Assembly: GCA_040771825.1 (NCBI GenBank)
Contig: JAXGZG010000004.1
Coordinates: forward strand, 248,001 to 312,000
Direction: 5' to 3'
DNA from: JAXGZG01 sp040771825
Lineage (GTDB): Bacteria > Bacillota > Sulfobacillia > Fermentithermobacillales > Fermentithermobacillaceae
DNA: 64,000 bases
Part shown: one piece after another, positions 8,498-17,061 of the stretch
How positions within the stretch are numbered: the stretch's first letter is position 1
Layout of the letters: every line of letters begins with the position of its first letter
Position numbers and translations under genes: made by a program
The notes under the pieces: generated by a model
Told to the model about the DNA's origin: nothing
Database searches by the model: none
The model's input: only the letters and a program-made list of their open reading frames with translations

Positions 8498-9370
8498 ATG
8501 GACACCGCCTTGCCCCAAGTGGTTCGGGGAATATTGGCGGAGAGTCTTGCTCACGCCATAACCATGATTCCCCTACTCTTTGGCGTGTTCATGATCGTAG
8601 AAGCCATCTCTCACAGAACCAGCCGGGCCTCTATATCGAGAGTCATGGGGCACCCTATCCTCGGACCTGTGGCCGCCGCTATCTTAGGGCTTCTTCCCCA
8701 ATGCGGCTTCTCGGTTGTAGCGACCACTCTTTACCTGGAGGGCATAGTGCCAACCGGTTCGCTTCTAGCAGCCTACATCGCCACTTCCGACGAGGCCGTG
8801 CCCATCCTAGCGGCCGATCCGGCCACGCTGCGGTTTATGGTACCTCTCTTGGCCACTAAGGTCGTGTGGGGCACGTTGGCGGGGACAGCCATCAACCTAG
8901 CCCAGAGGCAAAGGCCAAGAACAGCAGCCGCACCCAGAACCGGGACACACTCCAAGTGTTGTGTAGGCAGACAAGCCGGGTTGAAGGAGTTGGTTCCCCA
9001 TGCCGCAGCCAGGGCAGCTAGGATCACGGCCATGGTGTTCGTTTTCTCGTCCGTCTTAGATTTCCTAGGGCACCTGCTGTCTCCTAGCGTGGAAAAAGCT
9101 TTGGGAGGGCGCGGAATTCTCCAGCCTTTGGCGGCGTCTTTGGTTGGACTCATACCATCTTGTGCCACATCGGTGGGTCTTGCCGAAGGGTTTCGGGCAG
9201 GCTACTTGTCTTTTCCTGCCTTAGTGAGCGGCCTCACGGCCAATTCTGGAGTAGGACTCTTGGTTCTTATCAAGGAGAGTAAACGCCGGGGAGACACGCT
9301 TTCAGTGGTAGCCATGCTGGTGGCCTCCGCCTTGATTGTGGGCTTTCTTGCCTCGCTCCTGGCGCTATAG
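8498..9370 (+). CDS. ArsP_2-like putative heavy-metal/manganese exporter
   Basis: 290 residues, mostly hydrophobic, with two related halves marked by GLLPQCGFS and GLIPSCATS. This repeated PxCxxS-type motif matches the family annotated as putative manganese transporter or 10-TM heavy-metal exporter (ArsP_2); conserved cysteines may handle a soft metal. ATG 8498 is six bases after GGGGG; an ATG six bases earlier abuts the G run and is less likely. It stands alone. I found no recognisable metal riboswitch in the 220 bp upstream. Substrate unproven. Confidence 0.65.
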   Translation: MDTALPQVVRGILAESLAHAITMIPLLFGVFMIVEAISHRTSRASISRVMGHPILGPVAAAILGLLPQCGFSVVATTLYLEGIVPTGSLLAAYIATSDEAVPILAADPATLRFMVPLLATKVVWGTLAGTAINLAQRQRPRTAAAPRTGTHSKCCVGRQAGLKELVPHAAARAARITAMVFVFSSVLDFLGHLLSPSVEKALGGRGILQPLAASLVGLIPSCATSVGLAEGFRAGYLSFPALVSGLTANSGVGLLVLIKESKRRGDTLSVVAMLVASALIVGFLASLLAL

Positions 9371-9375
9371 AAGAG

Positions 9376-11211
9376 GTGACCCTCTTGCCCTTATTCGGCT
9401 TCATGAAGCGACTGTTCAGACCCAAGCGTCCCATGGATTTCACCTTGGGCAAGAGAGGCCGCCCGGGTATTCCCGGCGGGGGCGAGGATGTTGTACGGGG
9501 CCGCCATCTAGAGAGAAAGCCATTCGCAACAAAGGAAGCCATAGAAGCCTCACGGCACGGCGTGTGGCGCTCTAGACGGGAAAAGGAATGGAAAGAGCGG
9601 GCGGCTGACAGCACAATGGCAGTCCCGACCGGGACACCCTTCGGCGGGATGAGCCGGAGAGAGAGAACCCTCCTGGGGCAGAAACTGTCCAAATCATTGG
9701 ACGATAACTTGAAGACCGTAAAATGGCTTTTCAGAGCCCCGCGAAACAGCGACCTTAACGTGAGAGAGTTCAGGATTGAGCGTAAGGGCGGGACTGTCAA
9801 AGCCGCGGCAGTCTACCTGCCAAGCCTTGTTGACGGGCAACTGATCCGGCAGAATATCCTAACCCCTCTCATCCACAACGGGACTTTCAAAGGCACGCGC
9901 AAAGTGACAGCGCAAGAACTTGGGGAACTTGGCGTCACCGCAGGCCGCGTTGAGGTTGCCGACGTATTTTCGCATATCATCGCAGGCCTGACGAAAGGAG
10001 ATTGCTTTGTGTTGGTAGACGGCGACGCGGCCGCGCTCTCTGTCGATTCAAGAACCATAGATCACCGCTCTGTGGAGGAGTCCCCTACTGAAGCAGTGGT
10101 AAAGGGGCCTCACCAAGGGTTCGTTGAGGATATACGGACCAACATAGGTCTCGTAAGAGTATACCTTGAGACTCCCCAGCTCATATCAGAGCAATACTTC
10201 ATTGGCGCCAGAAGCCACACCCCTTTTTCAATTATGTACCTTGAAGGTGTGGCTAACCCTAAACTGGTTGACGAAGTGAGACGGCGAGTGACCTCAATCA
10301 AGACCTCATCAGTCATAACTAATGAGCAACTCATGGGGTACATCAAAGACAAACCGGCTGACCCTTTTCCTACTGTCTTGGCTACTGAACGGCCCGACAA
10401 AGTCGCAAGCATGGTCTGCGAGGGGCACGTTGCCATCGTTTGCAGTTCTCCTTCAGCACTTCTGGTACCGGCTACCATATGGAGTCTCATGCAATCATCT
10501 GAGGACTACTACATTACCCCGTTGGCTGCCGTCACCCTGCGCTTAGTCCGGTGGCTCTCGCTGTTTGTCACTGTGTACGCGTCAGCCTTATACATAGCAA
10601 TCGTCACTTACCATCCTGAGATGATCCCCACAGAGCTTATGTTCGCCATAGCCGCCTCAAGGGAAGGAGTGCCCTTTCCCGCCAGTCTAGAAACGCTGGT
10701 AATGGAGTTCTCCTTCGAGCTCATTAGGGAAGGCGGCATAAGGATTCCCATGGTCATCGGTCCCACCATAGGCATTGTGGGTGCCGTGGTGTTAGGTCAG
10801 GCAGCGGTTGCAGCCGGCATCGTGAGCCCCATCCTTGTGGTGGTGGTGGCGATTTCAGGGCTGGCATCCTATGCCATACCCAATTACGACCTGGGCCTTT
10901 GGGCCAGACTTTGCAAATTCGTCATGATTCTGTCCGGAGCCCTCTTAGGAATTCCCGGCATCACTTTCATGAGCATTGTGGCGCTGACTAGGCTGCTCAG
11001 TTTGAAGTCTTTCGGGGTACCCATAACCGCGCCGCTGCTGCCCCACCAGAGACACTCTATGGATACCATCCTGCGCGGAACGTATAGAGACATGAGAACT
11101 CGCCCAGGCTACACGAGGCCGCTTGATTCCAGACGAGAACCCAAGCGCATGTCCACATCGCCTGCAGAAGAATCGCCAATGAAAGAGCAAGAGGAGATGC
11201 GTGGCCAGTGA
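9376..11211 (+). CDS. gerA: Spore germination protein, GerA subunit A family
   Basis: 611 residues. A long cytoplasmic N-terminal domain is followed by the GerA/SpoVAF membrane core from about residue 390, containing motifs such as YITPLAAVTLRLVRWLS and MVIGPTIGIVGAVVLGQAAV. It is the A subunit of a nutrient receptor in the spore inner membrane. The start at GTG 9376 has only a weak AGAGG site; ATG 9403 is the alternative. The N-terminal 100 residues are unusually basic and glycine-rich. It is followed by B and C subunit genes with four-base GTGA overlaps, so the three are tightly coupled. Transcription is presumably forespore-specific; no promoter was assigned. Confidence 0.92.
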   Translation: MTLLPLFGFMKRLFRPKRPMDFTLGKRGRPGIPGGGEDVVRGRHLERKPFATKEAIEASRHGVWRSRREKEWKERAADSTMAVPTGTPFGGMSRRERTLLGQKLSKSLDDNLKTVKWLFRAPRNSDLNVREFRIERKGGTVKAAAVYLPSLVDGQLIRQNILTPLIHNGTFKGTRKVTAQELGELGVTAGRVEVADVFSHIIAGLTKGDCFVLVDGDAAALSVDSRTIDHRSVEESPTEAVVKGPHQGFVEDIRTNIGLVRVYLETPQLISEQYFIGARSHTPFSIMYLEGVANPKLVDEVRRRVTSIKTSSVITNEQLMGYIKDKPADPFPTVLATERPDKVASMVCEGHVAIVCSSPSALLVPATIWSLMQSSEDYYITPLAAVTLRLVRWLSLFVTVYASALYIAIVTYHPEMIPTELMFAIAASREGVPFPASLETLVMEFSFELIREGGIRIPMVIGPTIGIVGAVVLGQAAVAAGIVSPILVVVVAISGLASYAIPNYDLGLWARLCKFVMILSGALLGIPGITFMSIVALTRLLSLKSFGVPITAPLLPHQRHSMDTILRGTYRDMRTRPGYTRPLDSRREPKRMSTSPAEESPMKEQEEMRGQ

Positions 11212-12341
11212 CTGGAAAAAGCGGCGGAAGCGGTATAAAAGACGGGCATATTGGCCCGATGGAAGCCACCGCCATGATGACGATCTTCGTCATAACCAAG
11301 AATTTTCTCACAGGCCCCGAAAGGCTGGCGAAAAGCGGGGAGACGGCTGCCTGGATGGTCCCCTTGATCTCGGGCGCTCTTAGCATTTTGTGGCTTTGGC
11401 CTCTAACCACGATTCTTAAGGCTTACCCTGGGAAGGATCTCGTGGTGATCACGAGACATCTTGCCGGCAAGACAGTGTCTTTCATATTTGGCATAGCGGC
11501 TGTCATTGTAATCGTCGGACTTGTCGCGGCCTTCGTCAGTGAGTTGGGCGACGCGCTTTCGGGCGTGGTGCTAGCCAAAACGCCTCTCCGAGTGATCCAG
11601 GTCCTCATGGTCACTGTGGCCCTGTTCTGTGCTTTTCACGGCCTAGAGGCTATGAGCAGGCTGTCGGTGGTGGGAGCGCTCGTAGTCCTTCTGAGCATCC
11701 TAGTCCTAGCCGCTGCATCTATGAACCACTGGGATTGGGATTCAGTCTTCCCGCTGTTGGGACCTGGTCCATCAAACTTGGCCAAAACGGCCTTCATGAG
11801 GCAGGCGGGGTACGGCGAACTTATTTCTATTGCCGCTATCGCTCCTTTCATGAGACACAAAGAGCAGATTCCGAAATCCTTGTGGTGGGCACTGGCGGTG
11901 AGCGCGGCAACGCTATGTATTTCGGTTCTCACCTGCCAGATGATCTTCTCTTTTCCATCGCTTTTGACCATCCAAGTACCCTTTCTAAGAGTCGCCAGGA
12001 TTGTCTACATCAACAGGTTCGTTCAACGTTTCGACGCCCTTTTCGTGTTCATGTGGCTCACCGTCGGCGTGCTCAGTATAGGTTTCGGGGTATGGATAGT
12101 CGCGCTGGTCCTAGCCTTCACCATGTCCATGAACACCTACAAGCCTTTGCTTATCCCCGTGGGAGCGGTGACGCTTGTGGCGGCGATTCTCATCCCTGAC
12201 CTTGGCACTGCCATTATCCTTGAATACGACATCATCCGCCCATACAGCAACATCCTGCTGTACGCTTGGCCGTACCTAGTATTGATTCTCCACCTCATCA
12301 AGGGCAAGAAAAGTAGCGCGAATGCAGGTGGCGCAGGGTGA
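11208..12341 (+). CDS. gerB: Spore germination permease, GerA subunit B family
   Basis: 377 residues with about ten membrane helices, an Endospore/APC-superfamily transporter-like protein. In GerA receptors the B subunit carries the germinant-binding pocket. The GTG start overlaps the A-gene stop as GTGA and the 3' end overlaps the C gene the same way. The germinant cannot be predicted from sequence alone. Confidence 0.9.
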   Translation: MTGKSGGSGIKDGHIGPMEATAMMTIFVITKNFLTGPERLAKSGETAAWMVPLISGALSILWLWPLTTILKAYPGKDLVVITRHLAGKTVSFIFGIAAVIVIVGLVAAFVSELGDALSGVVLAKTPLRVIQVLMVTVALFCAFHGLEAMSRLSVVGALVVLLSILVLAAASMNHWDWDSVFPLLGPGPSNLAKTAFMRQAGYGELISIAAIAPFMRHKEQIPKSLWWALAVSAATLCISVLTCQMIFSFPSLLTIQVPFLRVARIVYINRFVQRFDALFVFMWLTVGVLSIGFGVWIVALVLAFTMSMNTYKPLLIPVGAVTLVAAILIPDLGTAIILEYDIIRPYSNILLYAWPYLVLILHLIKGKKSSANAGGAG

Positions 12342-13708
12342 GACGGATACTGTTAGCAACTACAGCCCTGATCATGGCTCTGACTCTAGTATCCTGTTAC
12401 GACCGGATTGAGCTGGAGGATGTGGCGTGGGTTCAGGCTGCGGGCTTCGACAAGGCCCCTGATGGCGGAATTCTGCTGACGCTTCAGGTCGGTATCCCGG
12501 GCCACCTACGAGTTCCGGGAACCGCCGCTGCAGGACAAGGCGCCCACTATGCTACTACCTCCATTCTGTCGAAGACCGCTTTCGAGGCTATAGACTTGGC
12601 TTCTTTGAACTTAGGGAGAACGCTCTCCCTCATTCACACCCAGTTGGTGTTGTTCGGCGAAGACCTGGCAAAGTCTGACCTCCGGTCAGTAGTCCAAGCC
12701 ATGGACCGTTTTAGGGAGATTAGAGGCACAGTTCTTGTGGCCGTGGCCAAAGGGAAAGCTGCCGATATCTTGAGGGTCAACAACTCTCCTTTGGAAGTAA
12801 GCCCCAGTAGGTTCATACAGACCATCACCCAACAACATAAGAGTACAGGGTTGTTTGAAGCAACTTTCTTTACGGTTGGATTCGTGAACCTGTTCGAGTC
12901 GTCGGCGCGCAGCCCTTCGTGCCCGGTGTTGACGCTGGCTTCAGACTATGAGCCTCCCAAGAAGGAGGACAAGGGCAGTGACGGCGGTCGAACGGACCCT
13001 GCACAAGAATACGCTTCAACGCCCCGAGTAGGCCAGGATATCAACCCCGAGACAATACCGCCGAACATTTTGGGGCCCCAAAGCAGCCCCCTGGACGTCC
13101 TTGGGGATCAGATGTCCAAACTGGGAGGCGGGCCAGTAGTGATGATGGGTACCGCAGTCTTCCGAGGAGGCAAATTGGTGGGCTACCTGACTGGAGAAGA
13201 GACCAGGGCCATGCTCATGGTGACCAACGATTTCGAGAGGGGCGCCTATGTGATTCCAGACCCCGAAGTGCCGCACAAACCTGAATACTCTCTGGGGGCT
13301 GACGTCAAAGGCAGCGGCACCAAAATCAAGGTGAAGCGCACGGGGGAGAAAATTCAGATAGACATCACGGTCGATCTCGACGTGACTTACCTTTCACCCA
13401 AGACCCAAACCGATTATTCCGACCCCAGGATGACTCCTCTGGCGAAACGGGCCATAGAAGACTACATCAAGAAGACTATTGACCGAACTATAGCCAAGAC
13501 CCAAGCGATGGGGAGCGACCCATTCGGGCTGGGGAAGAAGGTCAAGCGCACATTTCTCACTTGGCCCGAATTTCGAGATTTCAACTGGCTCGATAAGTTC
13601 CCCCACGCCACCATCAACACCAAAGTGAACGTCCGCGTCAAACGGTATGGGCTGGACTTGGGCCCACTCCAAGTGCCGCTCTATGAGACTGTGCGTTCCC
13701 AAGACTAG
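12338..13708 (+). CDS. gerC: Spore germination lipoprotein, GerA subunit C family
   Basis: 456 residues. A signal peptide ends in LVSC, with Cys20 as the lipid anchor, followed by the family opening YDRIELEDVAWVQAAGFDK. The C subunit sits on the outer face of the spore inner membrane. It is longer than most GerC proteins because of a hydrophilic insert of about 60 residues near 205-265, rich in Pro, Gly, Asp and Glu, between the first and second domains. It completes the gerABC operon. Confidence 0.9.
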   Translation: MRRILLATTALIMALTLVSCYDRIELEDVAWVQAAGFDKAPDGGILLTLQVGIPGHLRVPGTAAAGQGAHYATTSILSKTAFEAIDLASLNLGRTLSLIHTQLVLFGEDLAKSDLRSVVQAMDRFREIRGTVLVAVAKGKAADILRVNNSPLEVSPSRFIQTITQQHKSTGLFEATFFTVGFVNLFESSARSPSCPVLTLASDYEPPKKEDKGSDGGRTDPAQEYASTPRVGQDINPETIPPNILGPQSSPLDVLGDQMSKLGGGPVVMMGTAVFRGGKLVGYLTGEETRAMLMVTNDFERGAYVIPDPEVPHKPEYSLGADVKGSGTKIKVKRTGEKIQIDITVDLDVTYLSPKTQTDYSDPRMTPLAKRAIEDYIKKTIDRTIAKTQAMGSDPFGLGKKVKRTFLTWPEFRDFNWLDKFPHATINTKVNVRVKRYGLDLGPLQVPLYETVRSQD

Positions 13709-13785
13709 CAGATCGGCGGCGATCGCCGGAATCTTCGCCTTCATAGCCCAACAAGGTACATATGTGGTAAAGTACGAGAAAGGTT

Positions 13786-13824
13786 CCCAAAGGAGGACAG
13801 CACCCACTACGATGATCATTCGTT
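13786..13824 (+). promoter_or_regulatory. Possible short leader ORF ahead of the ABC-F gene
   Basis: The 225-bp gap before the ABC-F gene contains AAAGGAGG (about 13788-13795) and then ATG ATC ATT CGT TAG, a four-codon ORF at 13812-13826. The spacing is long (about 15 bases). Antibiotic-resistance ABC-F genes are often attenuated by short leader peptides, so this may be one, but the evidence is thin. Confidence 0.2.
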
Positions 13825-13933
13825 AGCTTTTGGCGGGCTAGATGCCTGCAGACCCTCGAAGAAGGCAGTCGCAGCTGGATGATTATACCCTGCCGATTGC
13901 TTGGGCCAACGAATGTTCAGGAGTGGTGTGCAT

Positions 13934-15643
13934 ATGACAATCCTTCGGCTTTCACGCCTTAACCTCTCATACCAGGGGGCCTCCATCGTCAGCGATGCGT
14001 CGGCTGCGCTTTCGGAAGGCAGTCACACTGGGATAGTCGGCCCCAATGGTTCGGGCAAAACGAGTCTCCTAAAGGCCATTTTGAACCAGATTGACTCCAA
14101 CTCGGGAACTGTCAGCGGGTCGATTCAGTGGACCAAGAAGCCACGCATGGGCTATGTGCCGCAAGATTATTCCATGGACCCATCCAAGACTCCGGCGGAA
14201 CTGATTGGCCGCCATAATGCAGATGTACTGGGTCGCCACGGCATCGGTAAGTCCCTTTGGGATTCACCCGTGGCGACCTTGTCAGGCGGCGAGAGAACCA
14301 GGCTCGCTTTGGCTCTTGCCGTGGGGTTTGACCCCGAGTTCCTTATATTGGATGAACCCACCAATCACTTGGATATCCCGGGAATCGAATGGCTGGAAAG
14401 AACCCTTAACGAGTTCAAAGGCACGCTGCTGGTAGTCTCCCACGACAGGTACTTCCTTGACAATGTATGCAAGGAGATATGGGAACTCCGCGACAGGTGC
14501 CTCAACGTCTACCCCGGAGGGTATACCTCCTATCGCGACATTCTGGCTAGGCAGAAGGCCACTTTAACCAGGGAACATGAGAAGTGGTCAGAGCAGGTTA
14601 GGAATCTTGCAGCTGAAGTCCGTGACAAGCGCACCTGGTACGAGAAAGCTCACAAAGACGCCGGAAAAAGCGATTTCTACAGGCGAAAAGCCAAGAAGCA
14701 CGCCAGGCAGTTCAAAGCGAAACAAGCCCGGCTGGACAAAGTCATGGACCGAAAACCACAAGTACCCATCCCCGACAGCCCCTTGGCCATGGGGGTGTCT
14801 CACGCTGCGTACCGCACTCTGACCTTGGCTAGGGCACAAGGACTTTCCTTTTCATACGAAGGAGGCACCCCTGGGCTTCTGCGGGATATGCATTTCTCAG
14901 TGAGCCCGGGGCAGAAGATCGGCCTTACGGGTTACAACGGTTCTGGCAAAAGCACACTCCTTCGGTTACTAACAGGCGAACTGGAACCCGATGCGGGCGA
15001 TCTGTGGGTCAACCCCAAGTCTGCGCTTGGTTATCTGTCCCAAATGCTCTCAGAGTTGAAAGATGATTCATGCCCTGCAAGAGATGTGTGCTCTACAACA
15101 GGCCTTTTGATGGCCGATGCCCGAAACCTTCTGGGCAAGATGGGCATATCCGGGGATACCCAGCTACAGCCCATGAGCACCCTGAGCATGGGCGAGAAAA
15201 CTAGAGTGGCCATAGCGTGCCTCACCCACTCGCCATACGATGCCCTTATCCTTGATGAACCCACAAACCATCTGGACATGAACGCGAGAGACGCGGTGGA
15301 AGAGGCACTAGGGGTATTCCCCGGAGCAGTCATTGTGGCAACTCACGATCGCTACTTTCTTGACCGATCCTGCGACACCATATGGCACATCCATAGGGGG
15401 CACCTATCAGTCCACAGAGGCAACTATGCGTCCTGGCTCCAGGAGTCAAGAAGGTCACAACGGATGGGCGCCCAGAAAGACGGCAATAGAAAGGCCGAGA
15501 AACTGGCGATACAGACTAACCTTGCCTATCTGGCGTCCAGAATAGCTGCCTCCAAAGACGCTGCCGAGAGACAGGATCTTGAGCGGCAATACGCTGCCGC
15601 CGTGAGCCAACTGAAAGATATCAGGGATTTGGAGAGGCACTGA
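13934..15643 (+). CDS. ABC-F family ATPase (ribosome-associated, possible resistance factor)
   Basis: 569 residues, two ABC domains and no membrane segments. Domain 1 has GPNGSGKT (36-43), LSGGERTRLALA and ILDEPTNHLD; domain 2 has GYNGSGKST, LSMGEKTRVAIA and ILDEPTNHLD. A charged linker rich in Lys and Arg separates them, as in translation factors that enter the ribosomal E site. ATG 13934 follows AGGAG by 10 bases; a start 33 bases upstream lacks a good site. It could be a housekeeping Uup/YkpA-like factor or a Vga/Lsa-type ribosome protection protein. The last 23 bases overlap the convergent nucleosidase gene. Confidence 0.85.
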   Translation: MTILRLSRLNLSYQGASIVSDASAALSEGSHTGIVGPNGSGKTSLLKAILNQIDSNSGTVSGSIQWTKKPRMGYVPQDYSMDPSKTPAELIGRHNADVLGRHGIGKSLWDSPVATLSGGERTRLALALAVGFDPEFLILDEPTNHLDIPGIEWLERTLNEFKGTLLVVSHDRYFLDNVCKEIWELRDRCLNVYPGGYTSYRDILARQKATLTREHEKWSEQVRNLAAEVRDKRTWYEKAHKDAGKSDFYRRKAKKHARQFKAKQARLDKVMDRKPQVPIPDSPLAMGVSHAAYRTLTLARAQGLSFSYEGGTPGLLRDMHFSVSPGQKIGLTGYNGSGKSTLLRLLTGELEPDAGDLWVNPKSALGYLSQMLSELKDDSCPARDVCSTTGLLMADARNLLGKMGISGDTQLQPMSTLSMGEKTRVAIACLTHSPYDALILDEPTNHLDMNARDAVEEALGVFPGAVIVATHDRYFLDRSCDTIWHIHRGHLSVHRGNYASWLQESRRSQRMGAQKDGNRKAEKLAIQTNLAYLASRIAASKDAAERQDLERQYAAAVSQLKDIRDLERH

Positions 15644-16508
15644 TGGGCGCAACGCCGAGCCTTCGTACCATCTCAAGGAACACCATCCAAGCGTTTCGGG
15701 TGCTCTCCCTTTCTACCCAGTCCATGGCCTCCCCGGCCCCGGTGCGCAGATACTCACCGTAAGCGGGGTTAATAAGCTCATTGTCGCTAATGCCCCTAAT
15801 AACCAAGAAGGGCACCTGGTGAGCAAGTGCCACCTGTCCAAAAGCGGCGCCCTCGCACTCCTCCACCTCCAACCCATAGCGGCTCACAATGAGCCTCAGG
15901 ACGTCGGGGTCGGAGTTGATCTGGTCTGCCGTGCCAATCACGCCGGAAACGCACTTGGGGCGCCTAAAGGGCTGAGGCCACGACTCGGCGGCGGGCCACA
16001 TAACCATGTTGGGTTCTTTGGATGCGCCTGCTTCCATGGCCAAACGGTGCAAATGTGGGTCAGGGTAGATAAATCGGGATCTCAGGCGCTTCCCCCCGGC
16101 GAACCGCTTCCTGTCTGGAGAAAGTGCGTAGTCGGTCCTCATGCGGATGGCCGGTATGTCCAAGTTCACTTGACCGTCGGGAAGAGTTTGGTAGCTAGAG
16201 TAGTGTGCGAGGCTCTTGGCGACTACTACGTCTCCGGGCAAAAGGTCTGGAGATATTGCACCGGCACAGCCTACCAAGGTTACCGCGTCGGGTTTCCAGG
16301 ATTTGATCATAACCTGGGTTGCCACGGCAGCGTTCACAGTGCCTATGTCGCTTACCATCACCCCGACTGTCACGCCGTCAATGACAGCCTCCTGAACCTC
16401 CCAAAGACCAGCCCGACTGCGGCCCGGGAAGTCAACCTGCTCAAACAGGACCCTGCACTCGGTGATCATCGGCACGATTACGCCAATCCGAAGACCGCTC
16501 TTCTCCAC
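15621..16508 (-). CDS. Nucleoside phosphorylase superfamily protein (MTA/SAH nucleosidase-like)
   Basis: 295 residues of the PNP/UDP family. Recognisable elements are GTVNAA, VGCAGAI, the ribose-binding segment EVEECEGAAFGQVA and RGISDNE near the C-terminus, whose aspartate acts as general acid in MTA/SAH nucleosidases and futalosine hydrolases. It likely cleaves an N-glycosidic bond to release adenine or a related base. The GTG start 16508 is preceded by GGAGAGG at a six-base spacing. It is about 60 residues longer than a classic MtnN, with a central insert, so the exact substrate is open. Confidence 0.75.
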   Translation of the reverse strand: MEKSGLRIGVIVPMITECRVLFEQVDFPGRSRAGLWEVQEAVIDGVTVGVMVSDIGTVNAAVATQVMIKSWKPDAVTLVGCAGAISPDLLPGDVVVAKSLAHYSSYQTLPDGQVNLDIPAIRMRTDYALSPDRKRFAGGKRLRSRFIYPDPHLHRLAMEAGASKEPNMVMWPAAESWPQPFRRPKCVSGVIGTADQINSDPDVLRLIVSRYGLEVEECEGAAFGQVALAHQVPFLVIRGISDNELINPAYGEYLRTGAGEAMDWVERESTRNAWMVFLEMVRRLGVAPISASPNP

Positions 16509-16647
16509 ATCTATCCTCTCCCCTGCCCCATGTACGAGACTCCACGGGCTATTGTACCACCCGCAGCCAGATTCCCAAGGAAATCAGGGCCTTCTGGTAG
16601 AAACCATATTCGGTGAAGACTACAGCCAGGGGTTTGGGGGAATAGGC

Positions 16648-16983
16648 GTGGCAAACTACGACAAGGCATACGAACTGGCTCGCGACCTGAAGGCCAGCGA
16701 GGAGTACAAGGAATATCAGAAAGCCAAAGCCGAAGTGTCGTCTAGTCAAGAAGCCCTTTCCATATTGCGAGAGTATCGCAAAGCAGAGATTGCGTTTCAA
16801 GCCGCGTTTTTCAGCGGACAGCAGCCTGACGACAAACAGAAAGAGGAGCTTGAGACCATAACCAACATCGTGAACATGCACGGACCGATCAAGCGCTACA
16901 TCGAGGCCGAAAGGCGCATACTGGTCACTCTGGCCGACATCCAGCGCATCCTGACAGAATCTATGAACCTTCTGGAAGTCTAG
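16648..16983 (+). CDS. YlbF/YmcA family protein
   Basis: 111 residues, all-helical and highly charged, matching the Com_YlbF family (pattern YELARDLKASEEYKEYQKAK followed by a long helix). In Bacillus YlbF and YmcA join YaaT in a complex that affects RNase Y, sporulation and competence. GTG 16648 follows GGGGG by seven bases; longer in-frame readings overlap the divergent nucleosidase gene. A strong terminator follows immediately, so it is a single-gene unit. Confidence 0.8.
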   Translation: MANYDKAYELARDLKASEEYKEYQKAKAEVSSSQEALSILREYRKAEIAFQAAFFSGQQPDDKQKEELETITNIVNMHGPIKRYIEAERRILVTLADIQRILTESMNLLEV

Positions 16984-16989
16984 TTGTAG

Positions 16990-17026
16990 AAGCCCCCGCA
17001 GGCAAGGCCGGGGGGCTTCATTTTCG
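16990..17026 (+). terminator. Rho-independent terminator after the YlbF-family gene
   Basis: AAGCCCCC (16990-16997) pairs with GGGGGGCTT (17010-17018) around a 12-base loop and is followed by CATTTTCGTT, a short T-rich tail. It lies seven bases after the stop codon. Confidence 0.8.
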
Positions 17027-17061
17027 TTACCCATTTCTGCTAGAGCGTCCGAGACGGGTCG

